Below, in pieces: positions 1-8,836 of a DNA stretch of 64,000 nt. The stretch is from Chitinivibrio alkaliphilus ACht1. GTDB lineage: Bacteria > Fibrobacterota > Chitinivibrionia > Chitinivibrionales > Chitinivibrionaceae. A program made the translations under genes and the position numbers. The stretch lies in NCBI RefSeq assembly GCF_000474745.1, contig NZ_ASJR01000012.1, positions 19,812 through 83,811 on the forward strand, given 5' to 3'. Each line of letters begins with the position of its first letter. Positions within the stretch are counted from its first letter, which is position 1. Below the pieces are notes generated by a model. It saw only the letters and a list, made by a program, of their open reading frames with translations. It made no database searches and was not told where the DNA came from.

Positions 1-2
1 AG

Positions 3-446
3 GGCATAGGGTTAACCTACTTTAAGGATTTGCAGGAAGATAAAGAGCCCTTTATTGATAGCTATGAGGAAATGAACCTTGTACTTTCTGTGTGTGAGCA
101 TGTTCTTGGAACACTGGCGGTACGGAAAGAGGCTATTGCCGAAAAATTAAATCCCTTTTTGCTTGCCACAGACGTGGCAGACTACCTTGTGCGCAAGGGG
201 GTTCCCTTTCGAAAATGTCACCATATTGTGGGACGTCTCGTTGGAGATTGTATTGCCCGCGGGGTAGAGCTGACCGATCTGAGCGTAGAAGCGCTGCGTG
301 AATACTCTCCCCATTTTGGCGAGGATGTGCAGGCTCTCTTTTCGTGGGAGACAGCCTTGAAAGGGAGAGATATTTATGGCGGGACTGGCCCAGGCAGTGT
401 GGAGAAGCAGCTTGCAAAAGCGCGTGAACTCCTCAATAACGCATGA
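3..446 (+). CDS. argH: Argininosuccinate lyase, C-terminal part (cut by window edge)
   Basis: Cleaves argininosuccinate to arginine and fumarate, the last step of arginine synthesis, in the cytoplasm. Only about the last 148 codons are present. The reading frame is open to the left edge, and a TTG near base 30 is simply an internal leucine codon. The visible part carries the family's QEDKEP motif just inside the edge and the helical C-terminal domain, ending in a GGTGPGSVEKQL stretch that matches the conserved GGT-(A/G)-P-x-x-V end of the family. The gene is followed after about 110 bases by a small FlgM-like gene and rsmE on the same strand. Assignment is from the recognised motifs. Confidence 0.9.
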   Translation, partial: GIGLTYFKDLQEDKEPFIDSYEEMNLVLSVCEHVLGTLAVRKEAIAEKLNPFLLATDVADYLVRKGVPFRKCHHIVGRLVGDCIARGVELTDLSVEALREYSPHFGEDVQALFSWETALKGRDIYGGTGPGSVEKQLAKARELLNNA

Positions 447-558
447 TACAGGGAGCAGTGCTTGTCTCTTTGCGTGGCATTCTCTTCCTTTACCCTTAAG
501 GTTTGTCGTCCATGAACCGACAAAAAGGAGAGAGAGTGGCACGAACAAGGATGTTATC

Positions 559-762
559 ATGTCAAATATTAACCCCAGGACGGGGAAACGTAAGGGGCGC
601 TTTTTATGGAAAGGCGATCCCCATGATCGCGCTCGAGAAATTGAAGAAATACGCCGGAGAGTCAGCTCCGGGTATTACTCTTCTAATAAGGTAATGAACG
701 GGTTGGTAGAAGATCTTGCTCCTCAAATGAGTGACAGTATTGGTATGGAGATGTATGGATAA
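559..762 (+). CDS. Small FlgM-like protein (possible anti-sigma factor)
   Basis: A 67-residue basic protein. The middle, around residues 23-50, reads as I-x-x-I-R-x-x-V-x-S-G-Y-Y followed by a short helix with VMNGLVEDL. This resembles the C-terminal sigma-28-binding helix of FlgM, with its I-x-x-(L/I)-(R/K)-x-x-I-x-x-G-x-Y pattern. The frame is open further upstream, but the ATG at 559 has AAGGA seven bases before it, and the upstream residues look non-coding, so I chose this start. It overlaps the rsmE start by eight bases. No other flagellar gene is in the window, so the role is inference; a small RNA- or protein-binding peptide is equally possible. Confidence 0.6.
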   Translation: MSNINPRTGKRKGRFLWKGDPHDRAREIEEIRRRVSSGYYSSNKVMNGLVEDLAPQMSDSIGMEMYG

Positions 763-1498
763 GGCACAGCGCTTTGCAGAGTTTCTTTTTCTTGCACATG
801 AAGCAGACGGGGAGGTGTTTCTCCTTGATTCGGTTGAGACAGAACATGCCGTAAAGGTGTTGCGTTTTGCTGAAGGAGACCCTATTCAGGCAACAGATGG
901 AGCGGGGATGATATTCTCCGGTGTTGTTTCAAAAATAAAAAAGGGTACAGCCCTCTGCACCGTTCAGGAATGTAGAACTGTTCCTCCTCCTTCTGTACGT
1001 ATTGATGCGTATATTGGGATACCGGAAAAGAATCGCTTTGAGCTTCTCTGTGAGGCTCTTCCGCCTTTGGGGGTACAAAAAATTATTCCTTTTTATGGGG
1101 AAAATTCTAAAAAGCATTGGTGGTCTGCAGGTTGGAAGTCTGCCATTCGTCGGTATGAGCGTCTTATCCGGTCATCGGTAAAACAGTCTCACAATCCGTA
1201 TATTACAGAGATTTCTGCTCCGGTTGCTTTCGATTCTCTGCGAGAATCCACCCGCGCACATGAACACTATATCGCTTCTTTTGATGGAGAGCGGGGGAGC
1301 AGGCTACAAACACTTCACGGGCAAGCTTCTTCGCATTGTGCTCTCATTGTTGGCCCCCCCGAGGGATTTTCCCCAAGAGAGGTGGAGCAGCTTCAGATCT
1401 TTCGGAGAGCGTCCTTTCTCTCCTTGGGAAAGTATCGATTACGTACAGAAATAGCCGCAGTTGCTGCTGCTGAATTAGTATCTCACATCGTCTCCTGA
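755..1498 (+). CDS. rsmE: 16S rRNA (uracil-1498-N3)-methyltransferase RsmE
   Basis: Methylates N3 of U1498 in 16S rRNA using S-adenosylmethionine; cytoplasmic SPOUT-fold enzyme. The 247-residue product has the family's usual length. It has an N-terminal PUA-like part (HAVKVLRFAEGD near residue 30) and the C-terminal SPOUT knot, with LIVGPPEGFSP and LSLGKYRLRTEIAAVAA, the cofactor-binding loops. A GTG at 731 would add eight residues, but the ATG at 755 starts at the conserved N-terminus and has GGAG four bases upstream. The 3' end overlaps the opposite-strand GGDEF gene by 155 bases, which I attribute to a frame error in that gene. Confidence 0.93.
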   Translation: MDKAQRFAEFLFLAHEADGEVFLLDSVETEHAVKVLRFAEGDPIQATDGAGMIFSGVVSKIKKGTALCTVQECRTVPPPSVRIDAYIGIPEKNRFELLCEALPPLGVQKIIPFYGENSKKHWWSAGWKSAIRRYERLIRSSVKQSHNPYITEISAPVAFDSLRESTRAHEHYIASFDGERGSRLQTLHGQASSHCALIVGPPEGFSPREVEQLQIFRRASFLSLGKYRLRTEIAAVAAAELVSHIVS

Positions 1499-3641
1499 TT
1501 TTTTTTGCCTGTTTTTCTGCATACTGCAGGGCATCTGCTTCTGAGATAAGGTCTGCTAAGCAGTTGTGCGCATTTTCTTCGGTGATAGGAAGTATGCCTA
1601 TACTACAAGATATTGTATAGGGAGTGTCGTGGGTTTGAGAAAAGGTATCAAGCTCGTGTTGAATCCTCTTTCGTACTTCCTTTGCCCCCTTTGTGGTGTG
1701 AAGAAACAGTACAAACTCATCTCCTCCGTATCGTCCAAGTATATCCGCATCACGTATGCTTCGGCGTAAGACTTGGGCGAGATTGCAAATAGCTGCATCG
1801 CCCTGTTCATGCCCGAGAGTATCGTTGATTACTTTCAGATTATCCATATCAAGAAACAGAAGGGCCGCGGTGCTTTTATCGCGCTGAATTCGTAACAAGT
1901 GTGCTTCAACAAGGTTGAAAAATCCCCTTCGATTATACAGAGAAGTGAGACTGTCTTTTACGGCTAACTCGTGAATCTCCTCTATCATGTGGGTTTCTTG
2001 TAAAGCAGTTGATATAGAGATACGTAGGGTTTCGTATACGTTGATAGGATGGTGTTTTTGATATGGTATAAGCAATATACCAAACTGCTCTTGTCCATGA
2101 AAGAGGGGAAGAGTGAGACGATGAACATACTTTCCCACGTCAGTATTTTGTACTGTTTCAAAAAATGAAGAAAAGGCGATACGTGGAGCAGGGATTGGAG
2201 AGTATTCTCGTGTGTGGGGATACTCCCATGGCAGGGTGATATATTCAGGAGGGCGCCATTCATCACCGTGGCGTATGGGCGTTTCGTAGAGCCCAAGAAT
2301 AGCGCCGGGAATTTGTAACTCATCGAAGGTTTTGCCCAGTTTTTGGTAAAAATCTTCTGTACCGAAGGAGGTTAGTATTTCATGCGTTGCAATACGAATT
2401 TCCCATTGGCGGGTATTTTGTTCTTCGATAGTTCGTTGTTTATTGTTGAGTTCCATGTTTTTTACAATCATGAGGGCATCAAAGAGAAGGGTATGTAGTC
2501 TCTCCTGCTCAAAATACTCTGCAGCAACAGAGGGGATTTCTTGGGATAATAAGCGAAAAAGAGTATACCACGGCGCGTAATTATGACTTATTTGATCATA
2601 TTCAATTAAGTACTTGCTGAGCAGAAAAATAAAAGAATGGTGCCTGTCAGGGTGAAAGGCGTGGCGAAGAGTTTCATACCATTCATGTACCGTGGACGTA
2701 TCCAGATGGTGCTCGGCGAAAAGAAGGTTGAGTGAGGATGCAGGAGGAGAAGGTGTTTGGTCTGTGGTTCCATGAAATATGCATCCGCATGATTGGCGCA
2801 GAGTGAGGGTGCAGGGAATGAGATAGTTGTGAGGCGCGGCATCAGATATTATTTCTGAATGTAGCTGTTGTGCGCCAAGGGAGCCAATTTCTAAGAACGG
2901 TTGTGTTACCGTACTGATAGATGGAGAAACCAGTCCGGATAAAGCTATGTCATCAAAACCGGTCACGGCAATATCATGGGGAACGGTGAAGCCTTGGTAG
3001 TACAGCTCTTCAATAGCACCAAGGGCCGTAAAGTCATCTGCGCATACCACGGCATCAAAGCTAATATTCTGCTTTAGTAAAGAGGCGATGGCGTGATGCC
3101 CCGACTTTTTTGAGAATGAGCCTGGGATAATCCGCTCTTCCTGAGACGGTATTCCCAGCTCCAGTAGAGTATCTTTGTATGCGGAAAGACGCTCCATCGC
3201 CTCGGGATGAGTTGAAGGGCCTGTAATACAGACAAACTTTCGTTTACCGTGTTGCTCGTAAAGATGCTGAATCATGGCACGTATGCCACTGCGGTTTTCA
3301 ACGCATACACTACTGACGCCGGGAACGCGCATGGAAAGGGACACCACCGGTTTCTGAGTAACTGAATGGCAGTACTCTATGGCTTTTTGCGGTGATTCGC
3401 CATCTGCAACAGAGCCTGCAAAAATGAGGTACCCATCGAAACAGGAACTTGATTTTATGAGATCAAAAATAACATCATAGTGGCATTCAAAGGTGCCTAA
3501 ATGGCCTTGAACAGTACCAATGAAAAGGGTGGTCTCTATGCGATGTGTATTGCAATAGGACTCAATGCCTTTCCACATTTGGTGTTGGCAATTCTCTTCC
3601 AGAGATGAAACAACAATAGCAAAATGGAGTTTTTTCTCCAC
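1344..3641 (-). CDS. LacI-type ligand-sensing domain fused to GGDEF diguanylate cyclase
   Basis: Predicted to make cyclic di-GMP in response to a small ligand. Residues 1-285 form a LacI/periplasmic-binding-like domain (FDAVVCADDFTALGAIEEL, AVTGFDDIALSG), but there is no DNA-binding HTH and no signal peptide, so it senses in the cytoplasm. A helical linker and a GAF-like stretch (about 425-575) follow. The GGDEF domain spans about 580-725 and has an intact GGDEF at 639-643, with the inhibitory RxxD (RDAD) five residues before it. The GTG start at 3641 has a G-rich ribosome site. The last ~46 residues run antisense through rsmE and look unnatural. One extra A in the A8 run (bases 1499-1506) would end the protein at about 1483 instead. 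Confidence 0.85.
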   Translation of the reverse strand: MEKKLHFAIVVSSLEENCQHQMWKGIESYCNTHRIETTLFIGTVQGHLGTFECHYDVIFDLIKSSSCFDGYLIFAGSVADGESPQKAIEYCHSVTQKPVVSLSMRVPGVSSVCVENRSGIRAMIQHLYEQHGKRKFVCITGPSTHPEAMERLSAYKDTLLELGIPSQEERIIPGSFSKKSGHHAIASLLKQNISFDAVVCADDFTALGAIEELYYQGFTVPHDIAVTGFDDIALSGLVSPSISTVTQPFLEIGSLGAQQLHSEIISDAAPHNYLIPCTLTLRQSCGCIFHGTTDQTPSPPASSLNLLFAEHHLDTSTVHEWYETLRHAFHPDRHHSFIFLLSKYLIEYDQISHNYAPWYTLFRLLSQEIPSVAAEYFEQERLHTLLFDALMIVKNMELNNKQRTIEEQNTRQWEIRIATHEILTSFGTEDFYQKLGKTFDELQIPGAILGLYETPIRHGDEWRPPEYITLPWEYPHTREYSPIPAPRIAFSSFFETVQNTDVGKYVHRLTLPLFHGQEQFGILLIPYQKHHPINVYETLRISISTALQETHMIEEIHELAVKDSLTSLYNRRGFFNLVEAHLLRIQRDKSTAALLFLDMDNLKVINDTLGHEQGDAAICNLAQVLRRSIRDADILGRYGGDEFVLFLHTTKGAKEVRKRIQHELDTFSQTHDTPYTISCSIGILPITEENAHNCLADLISEADALQYAEKQAKKIRRRCEILIQQQQLRLFLYVIDTFPRRERTLSERSEAAPPLLGKIPRGGQQ

Positions 3642-3699
3642 TATACACCCCCACCGATGAATAGGTTGTTCTTAGTATATCATAGGGTGAAGAATGGGC

Positions 3700-3730
3700 A
3701 ATAAAAAAGCACGGAAAAATTCCGTGCTTT
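3700..3730 (-). terminator. Rho-independent terminator of the outer-membrane protein gene
   Basis: A perfect 11-base-pair stem (AAAGCACGGAA pairing with TTCCGTGCTTT, three-base loop) lies 25 bases after the stop codon of the gene ending at 3755. On the minus strand it is followed by a T-rich tail, the standard intrinsic terminator arrangement. Confidence 0.85.
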
Positions 3731-3754
3731 GTATCATATCACGTAATTTTTGTT

Positions 3755-4615
3755 TTAGAAACCGATTTGGAGGCCGGCGTTAAGAAGCAATCCGTTTGTG
3801 TCAGTCTCATAGTCATCATTATTGAAAACCACATGGTATTTTCCATCTACGTAAACACCGAGAGGAATAACGGGAGGACTAACAGAGAGGCCCAGAAGAA
3901 AGTGCATACCCATTTTGGGTTCTTTGGCGCCATCGGTAATCTCATCAAGAATGTCATCCCGTGCTGCTGAAGGATTCGATTGGACTAACTCTTGCAGATC
4001 ATCTATATCTCCCACGGCATCTTCAATGAGATCGGCTGAAAGAACAGGGGTTTCAAAATGAAGGGAGGGGCCAATCCCAATCTGCGGTGAAATAATGGGA
4101 AGTCTCATATCCCGTTTTATGGTAAGGTCTAAATGAAGTTTCCCGTAGGGCGTCTCGTCGATACCAAAATAGCTTCCGTCATCAAGGACAAGTTCCTCAT
4201 AAAGGTCATCCCGCGGAGAATCTCCCCCGTAGGCGAGAATTTCTTCAGGGTTAATGTAAGAAATAGAGCCGTCATAGAGCCACGTTCCAAAGTTCATGGA
4301 TAGCTCCACCGCAAAGGGTACAAGGGGTGGGTCAACATATACTTTACCCCCGAAATTAATCGGACTTCGTTCAAAATTTGCAATAGAGATATAGGCTGGG
4401 TGCAGATCGGCGAAGTCACCAAGATTATCTTGAGAAATACCCAAATCAGCAAGAAAGTCCAGGTCGGTTGATTCCCCTAGAGAGTTGCCCCACGCAGTTT
4501 CCGTATCATCCAAGGCTGTAGAGAAATCAAAGCCCCAGTGTAATCCTGCGCCGACAAAGGCCATGGCGTGGCTCGAAATAAGTAGAAGGGCACAAAGAAT
4601 CTTTGAAATGGTCAT
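3755..4615 (-). CDS. Exported outer-membrane beta-barrel-like protein, unknown family
   Basis: A 286-residue protein with a clear signal peptide (hydrophobic LCALLLISS, cleavage after HAMA near residue 19). It ends with a phenylalanine (GLQIGF), the usual C-terminal signature of outer-membrane barrels. Alternating hydrophobic strands, an acidic loop-rich middle and the absence of transmembrane helices fit a barrel. The start at 4615 was chosen over an ATG ten codons upstream because AAGGAG lies seven bases before it and it begins exactly at the signal peptide. The gene is monocistronic, with its own terminator, and is divergent from the polysaccharide export genes. I do not recognise a specific function. 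Confidence 0.75.
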   Translation of the reverse strand: MTISKILCALLLISSHAMAFVGAGLHWGFDFSTALDDTETAWGNSLGESTDLDFLADLGISQDNLGDFADLHPAYISIANFERSPINFGGKVYVDPPLVPFAVELSMNFGTWLYDGSISYINPEEILAYGGDSPRDDLYEELVLDDGSYFGIDETPYGKLHLDLTIKRDMRLPIISPQIGIGPSLHFETPVLSADLIEDAVGDIDDLQELVQSNPSAARDDILDEITDGAKEPKMGMHFLLGLSVSPPVIPLGVYVDGKYHVVFNNDDYETDTNGLLLNAGLQIGF

Positions 4616-4718
4616 GGTATACTCCTTGAATTTTTGTTTCAACACTAAATATATTATACATATGATATAATAAAATAATTATTTTGTTGCGTGTTTTAAA
4701 AAATAGATTTGGATTATC

Positions 4719-6320
4719 ATGAAGTTCACGCTCCTTTGGTCTATTCTACTCGTCTGTTTTATTTCTGCTCAGTCATTATCACCGGTTCAGCATTCTGCTG
4801 ATCTTCCTGATTATCAGTCATTTTCACCGGCGGTTGGGGGACAACGGAGTAGTGACATCGAACGTATTTCTGCCGATGTTGATATCCGAGATGATTTGTA
4901 TGTTCTTGGATCTGGTGATCGTCTGAAAGCGTATATCTGGGGAGCCGATGAACAAACGCTCTCCTTACGTGTGACCCACAACGGGCTGGTAATTATACCT
5001 ACTGTTGGGGCAATAGAGGTAGCATCCCGTACTTTCATTGAGGCCCAAAAAGAGATTCGACGAGAATTACAGCGGGTCTATCGAACGGACCGAATTGATA
5101 TTGTTCTTGATGAAGTAAAAACAATACAGGTTCCCGTCTTCGGCGAAGTCGAAAAAGAAGAGACGCATGTTGTTTCGGGGGCAACGCGACTTTCGGCATT
5201 AATTCAAGAACTGGAGCTCTCATCACGGGCGTCCAAGCGAACCGTGGAAGTGCGCAATAGTGTGCGGGGTACACAAAATAGCTATGATGTCCTTGCGGTT
5301 ACACGCGGTATAGATGAGGCAGAGGATCCCTATTTGCTCAGCGGAGATCAGGTTTTTATACGTCCCGTACATCAGTATATGTCAGTTACGGGAGCGGTAC
5401 AAAACCCCGGAACATATCCCTATATTTCTGGTGAAACAGTCCGAGATGCATTATACTTAAGTGGCGGTTTTACCCGTGAAGCGGATAGTAGCAGTGTTCT
5501 ATTGGTGCGGTTTGTCGATGACAAAGACTCACTGATTCATACCTCCCTTGATTATGCTGTCCTTGATAGTATTGTTCTTGAACGTGATGACCGCTTGGTT
5601 GTACAAAGACGTCATCGCTATCGGGAGCACCGCTATGTAACAATCTCAGGAGAGGTGAATTCGCCGGGAAAATATCCGATTCGTGATGATCAAACCCGTC
5701 TTTCTGAGGTTATCGATCAAGCCGGAGGGCTTACGGAGAAAGCATACTTAAGTGGAAGCGGTATTGTCCGACAAAATTTTATTGATGCGGGGCGGGCAGA
5801 ATATGAACGTTTGAGTAACTTGGTCTATTCAGAACTCTCTCCGGCGGAGAGAAATTATTTGCGGTATCGCAAATCAACCTCAAATTCCCGTCTCAGCATA
5901 GATTTTAACACACTCTTTCAAGAAGATGATTTAGAAGGAATATACGATGTGGTATTACGGAATAAAGACTCTATACATATCGCGCAACGAGCTCTCACGG
6001 TAAATGTGATGGGAGCAGTTGTTCGTCCTGGCTTGGTGAAATATCAAGAAGGGGCAGATCTGAGTTACTACATTGATGTTGCCGGAGGCTACACCGAAGA
6101 TGCACGTCGTCGTCGTACGAAAGTTGTAAAGGGAGGCACTGAAAACTGGCTTGACCCCAGTGACGTTGATGAGATAGAAATGGGTGACGCAATCTGGGTT
6201 CCTGAACGTGAGTACGTTGATCGTGTTGAAGCGGCAAAGGATATTCTCACAATCCTCGGGGGGATTGCTACTATTGTTACCGCCTCTATTACGGTAATGA
6301 GATACCTTGATGATAACTAA
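4719..6320 (+). CDS. Polysaccharide export protein (Wza/OPX family) with SLBB domains
   Basis: Outer-membrane polysaccharide export channel component. After a signal peptide (residues 1-18) comes a Poly_export domain (about 60-145, with the LGSGDRL entry motif). At least three SLBB/soluble-ligand-binding repeats follow, each marked by a G-x-V-x-x-P-G-x-Y motif (about 228, 312 and 428). A hydrophobic C-terminal helix (about 510-528) is typical of the segment that forms the outer-membrane pore. No lipobox cysteine is visible, so it is not an obvious lipoprotein. It is the first gene of the surface-polysaccharide run and is followed after 21 bases by the chain-length regulator. Confidence 0.88.
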   Translation: MKFTLLWSILLVCFISAQSLSPVQHSADLPDYQSFSPAVGGQRSSDIERISADVDIRDDLYVLGSGDRLKAYIWGADEQTLSLRVTHNGLVIIPTVGAIEVASRTFIEAQKEIRRELQRVYRTDRIDIVLDEVKTIQVPVFGEVEKEETHVVSGATRLSALIQELELSSRASKRTVEVRNSVRGTQNSYDVLAVTRGIDEAEDPYLLSGDQVFIRPVHQYMSVTGAVQNPGTYPYISGETVRDALYLSGGFTREADSSSVLLVRFVDDKDSLIHTSLDYAVLDSIVLERDDRLVVQRRHRYREHRYVTISGEVNSPGKYPIRDDQTRLSEVIDQAGGLTEKAYLSGSGIVRQNFIDAGRAEYERLSNLVYSELSPAERNYLRYRKSTSNSRLSIDFNTLFQEDDLEGIYDVVLRNKDSIHIAQRALTVNVMGAVVRPGLVKYQEGADLSYYIDVAGGYTEDARRRRTKVVKGGTENWLDPSDVDEIEMGDAIWVPEREYVDRVEAAKDILTILGGIATIVTASITVMRYLDDN

Positions 6321-6341
6321 GACATCGTTGAAAGGCATGCA

Positions 6342-7532
6342 ATGAAAACCGAACTATCACTTCTCGATATTCTGATTATTCTTGGGAGAAAAAAGGTCTC
6401 CTTGCTACTGCACTTTTTATGTATTTCTCTCATTGCTATCGGTATCTCCTTTCTTTTTACTGAGTGGTATAAATCAGAGGTTACCTTTGTCCCTCGTAGT
6501 CGTCGCTCCGGAAATAACCTTATGATGGGGCTCGCAGGGAATGTGGGGGGAGAAATTCTGGGAGATATCCCTCTTAGGCCACGGCATTATTCAGAGATTC
6601 TTCGTTCACGTGAACTGAGAGAAACGGTGATACAGGAATTCAATTTGATAGAAGTGTACGAAATTTCAGAACGGCCGAACTCTCTCGATCTCGCACTCGA
6701 ACGTCTCGCATCCCATGTAGAAATTCACGAGATTGAAGAGGGCGGGCTTGGTGTAACCGATGTTCTTGCCGTAAAAATTGTCGTGGAAGATCAAGACCCT
6801 CACCGTGCTGCAGATATGGCTAATTTTATGTATCAGCAGTTACAAAAACGGGTGGTCTCTTTTATTGGAGAAGATCACGAGGCTGTGCTCTCATACCTTC
6901 GCAGAGAGTTGGCGAGAAAAGAATCTGATTTAACCGCATACCGCCAGAAATTGAAAGAGTTTCAACAGGAGCATAAGGTATACCAGATTTCATCTCAGAT
7001 AGAGGCATTAATTTCAGAAATTAGCGCATACCAAGCTAAGGCAGGAGGCTTGGAGGTTGAGATTCGCGCGCGAAGTAGAAACCAAAATCCTTCCCACCCA
7101 TCGATCCAACAGCTTCGTCATAAACGTACGGAATATCTGCGTCGTATAGAGCGTATTCAGGATGAAAAGGCCGATGGCTTTGGGTGGCCTCTTCAAGAAA
7201 GTATTCAATTGACTCATACCCTCATTGATTTAAGCCGTGAGGTAGAAACGACAGAAAAAATAATTGGTTTAATAAAAGAGCAGATCTTGCAGGCAGAGTT
7301 GCGTAAGTCCCGTGATTTTGCCGATTTCTTTACGGTTGACCGGGCCCGTCCAGCTCAGTGGAAACATCGCCCCAGTAAAGCACTTATTGTTATCGTACTT
7401 ACCTTTGTTTATATGAGTGTTACCGTATTGCTCACCGTAGGGCGTGCTGTTACACGTGAGCAAATGAGCAAGGATGCTGTGTTTCAGCAAAAAGTTCGTG
7501 ATTGTAAGAAGGCTTTCTTTGGAAAAGAGTAG
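6342..7532 (+). CDS. Chain-length determinant (Wzz/GumC-type polysaccharide co-polymerase)
   Basis: Inner-membrane co-polymerase that sets polysaccharide chain length and contacts the OPX exporter. The 396-residue protein has two flanking transmembrane helices (about 20-40 and 345-368). The large periplasmic part between them contains coiled-coil segments (about 185-320), as expected for a GumC/Wzz protein. There is no fused BY-kinase ATP-binding domain and no such kinase nearby. It sits directly after the OPX gene and overlaps the start of the following Wzy-like gene, so the three are likely co-transcribed. Confidence 0.86.
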   Translation: MKTELSLLDILIILGRKKVSLLLHFLCISLIAIGISFLFTEWYKSEVTFVPRSRRSGNNLMMGLAGNVGGEILGDIPLRPRHYSEILRSRELRETVIQEFNLIEVYEISERPNSLDLALERLASHVEIHEIEEGGLGVTDVLAVKIVVEDQDPHRAADMANFMYQQLQKRVVSFIGEDHEAVLSYLRRELARKESDLTAYRQKLKEFQQEHKVYQISSQIEALISEISAYQAKAGGLEVEIRARSRNQNPSHPSIQQLRHKRTEYLRRIERIQDEKADGFGWPLQESIQLTHTLIDLSREVETTEKIIGLIKEQILQAELRKSRDFADFFTVDRARPAQWKHRPSKALIVIVLTFVYMSVTVLLTVGRAVTREQMSKDAVFQQKVRDCKKAFFGKE

Positions 7533-8790
7533 TTCTCGATTCGATTTCTTTCTGCGGTGTCTTGACGTATTCACGCTTCGCACGCTCCTCTTTTTCTACA
7601 TTCTCATATCGGGCGCGATTTCCATGTCGCTTATTCCCAGAGAAATACGTATGACCTTTCATATGCCCGTTATGGGTGTTGCCGTCTTTTTCTATCTGAT
7701 TCACCTTGTGCAAAACAGAGCAGTCGTTCCCCTTACAAAGTATCATGTATTAATGTTTGCCTATCTTACCATTATTTTTATTTCCCTGGTTGTCAACAGA
7801 GCACCCCTGTCAATGATTTTCTGGGGAATGGATTATGTCTCCGATGTACTGATTATGGGGTTTATTATCAGTTTGGTATTGAGAAAGCGTGACTTCAACC
7901 GCATATTCTCCTTACTTACGATCTATGCATTGGTAAGTGTTTTTACCGGTTTGTTTGATATCATTACGGGAATATCTCTCCCTTTGTTTCGTAATTCAGG
8001 GCTTTTTGCTGATCGTAATTTAGCTGTTCGGTTTTATACCTTTGTTTCCATGTATCAGTTTTTTACCTTAATTCGTGCATATGAAAACAATAGGGTTCGG
8101 AAAAGAACTATCCTTATTTTGCTTGTTATTTTGGCACACGTGATTCTTCTTATGTCTCGAGGCGGCTATGCTATATATGGAATGGCCATGCTTGCGGTAA
8201 CTATTATATCGGGAAATAAACGCATTTTCTATATAGTGCTGTGTATATTGCCTGTATTTCTTGCGCTTGTGGCGATTATGACGCTCCAGCGGATTCAACA
8301 AGATCGTATGGATATTGTTAACTACTCTGACCTTACCCGTGTTTCTCTTATGCGGGCAGGAATTAATATGATAGAAGATAATACTCTTTTCGGTGTTGGG
8401 TATCGTCGTTTTGCAGAACTTTATTTTAAATATTATGATATTAACCTTCCTACAGCTCAAATTGTACATGTCATACATAATATCTACATTGGTATGTGGG
8501 CCGAGATCGGTATCTTTGGTCTTATGGTATATCTTATGTTGAATTTTGGCCTTATCCATCATCATTTGGCCCGAATTAGGCGTGGCTACAAAGCGAAAGA
8601 TCCCCATGCTGTTTTAGGTATTTCTCTTCTTATATTTATGTTACACGGAATTATTTATCATAGCTTTGATAACGATTCATCCTATTGGATAATATTGGCA
8701 CTATCAATTATATATTATGATCCTCCCTTGAAAAAACGAGTGTATCAACCACCACAGAAACAGGGGGAGCTGAGAATACACAGGGCGTAA
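7519..8790 (+). CDS. O-antigen ligase / Wzy polymerase-like membrane protein
   Basis: A protein of about 423 residues with ten or more hydrophobic segments. It carries the O-antigen ligase/polymerase signature: a large periplasmic loop with GVGYRRF, then HNIYIGMWAEIGIFGL, the conserved H-N-x-Y-(x5)-E-x-G pattern. It would polymerise repeat units or ligate finished chains on the periplasmic face. The start is uncertain. An ATG at 7474 is in frame, but the TTG at 7519 has AAGAAGG six bases upstream and overlaps the co-polymerase by only 14 bases, so I prefer it. It lies between the co-polymerase and the flippase, as usual in Wzx/Wzy-type loci. Confidence 0.84.
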   Translation: MEKSSSRFDFFLRCLDVFTLRTLLFFYILISGAISMSLIPREIRMTFHMPVMGVAVFFYLIHLVQNRAVVPLTKYHVLMFAYLTIIFISLVVNRAPLSMIFWGMDYVSDVLIMGFIISLVLRKRDFNRIFSLLTIYALVSVFTGLFDIITGISLPLFRNSGLFADRNLAVRFYTFVSMYQFFTLIRAYENNRVRKRTILILLVILAHVILLMSRGGYAIYGMAMLAVTIISGNKRIFYIVLCILPVFLALVAIMTLQRIQQDRMDIVNYSDLTRVSLMRAGINMIEDNTLFGVGYRRFAELYFKYYDINLPTAQIVHVIHNIYIGMWAEIGIFGLMVYLMLNFGLIHHHLARIRRGYKAKDPHAVLGISLLIFMLHGIIYHSFDNDSSYWIILALSIIYYDPPLKKRVYQPPQKQGELRIHRA

Positions 8791-8836
8791 AACGTAGTAT
8801 TAACTGGTAATGTAGCTACTTCCATATTTTTAGAAG

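Noticed and set aside
376..762. Longer frame for the FlgM-like gene, starting inside argH
   Set aside because: The extra residues overlap argH and look random; the ATG at 559 has a good AAGGA site.
7474..7518. ATG at 7474 as the start of the Wzy-like gene
   Set aside because: Overlaps the co-polymerase by 59 bases and has no good ribosome site, whereas the TTG at 7519 does. Not excluded.
8068..8607. Long open frame opposite the Wzy-like gene
   Set aside because: Lies fully inside a clear membrane-protein gene and has no recognisable sequence; a shadow of the coding strand.
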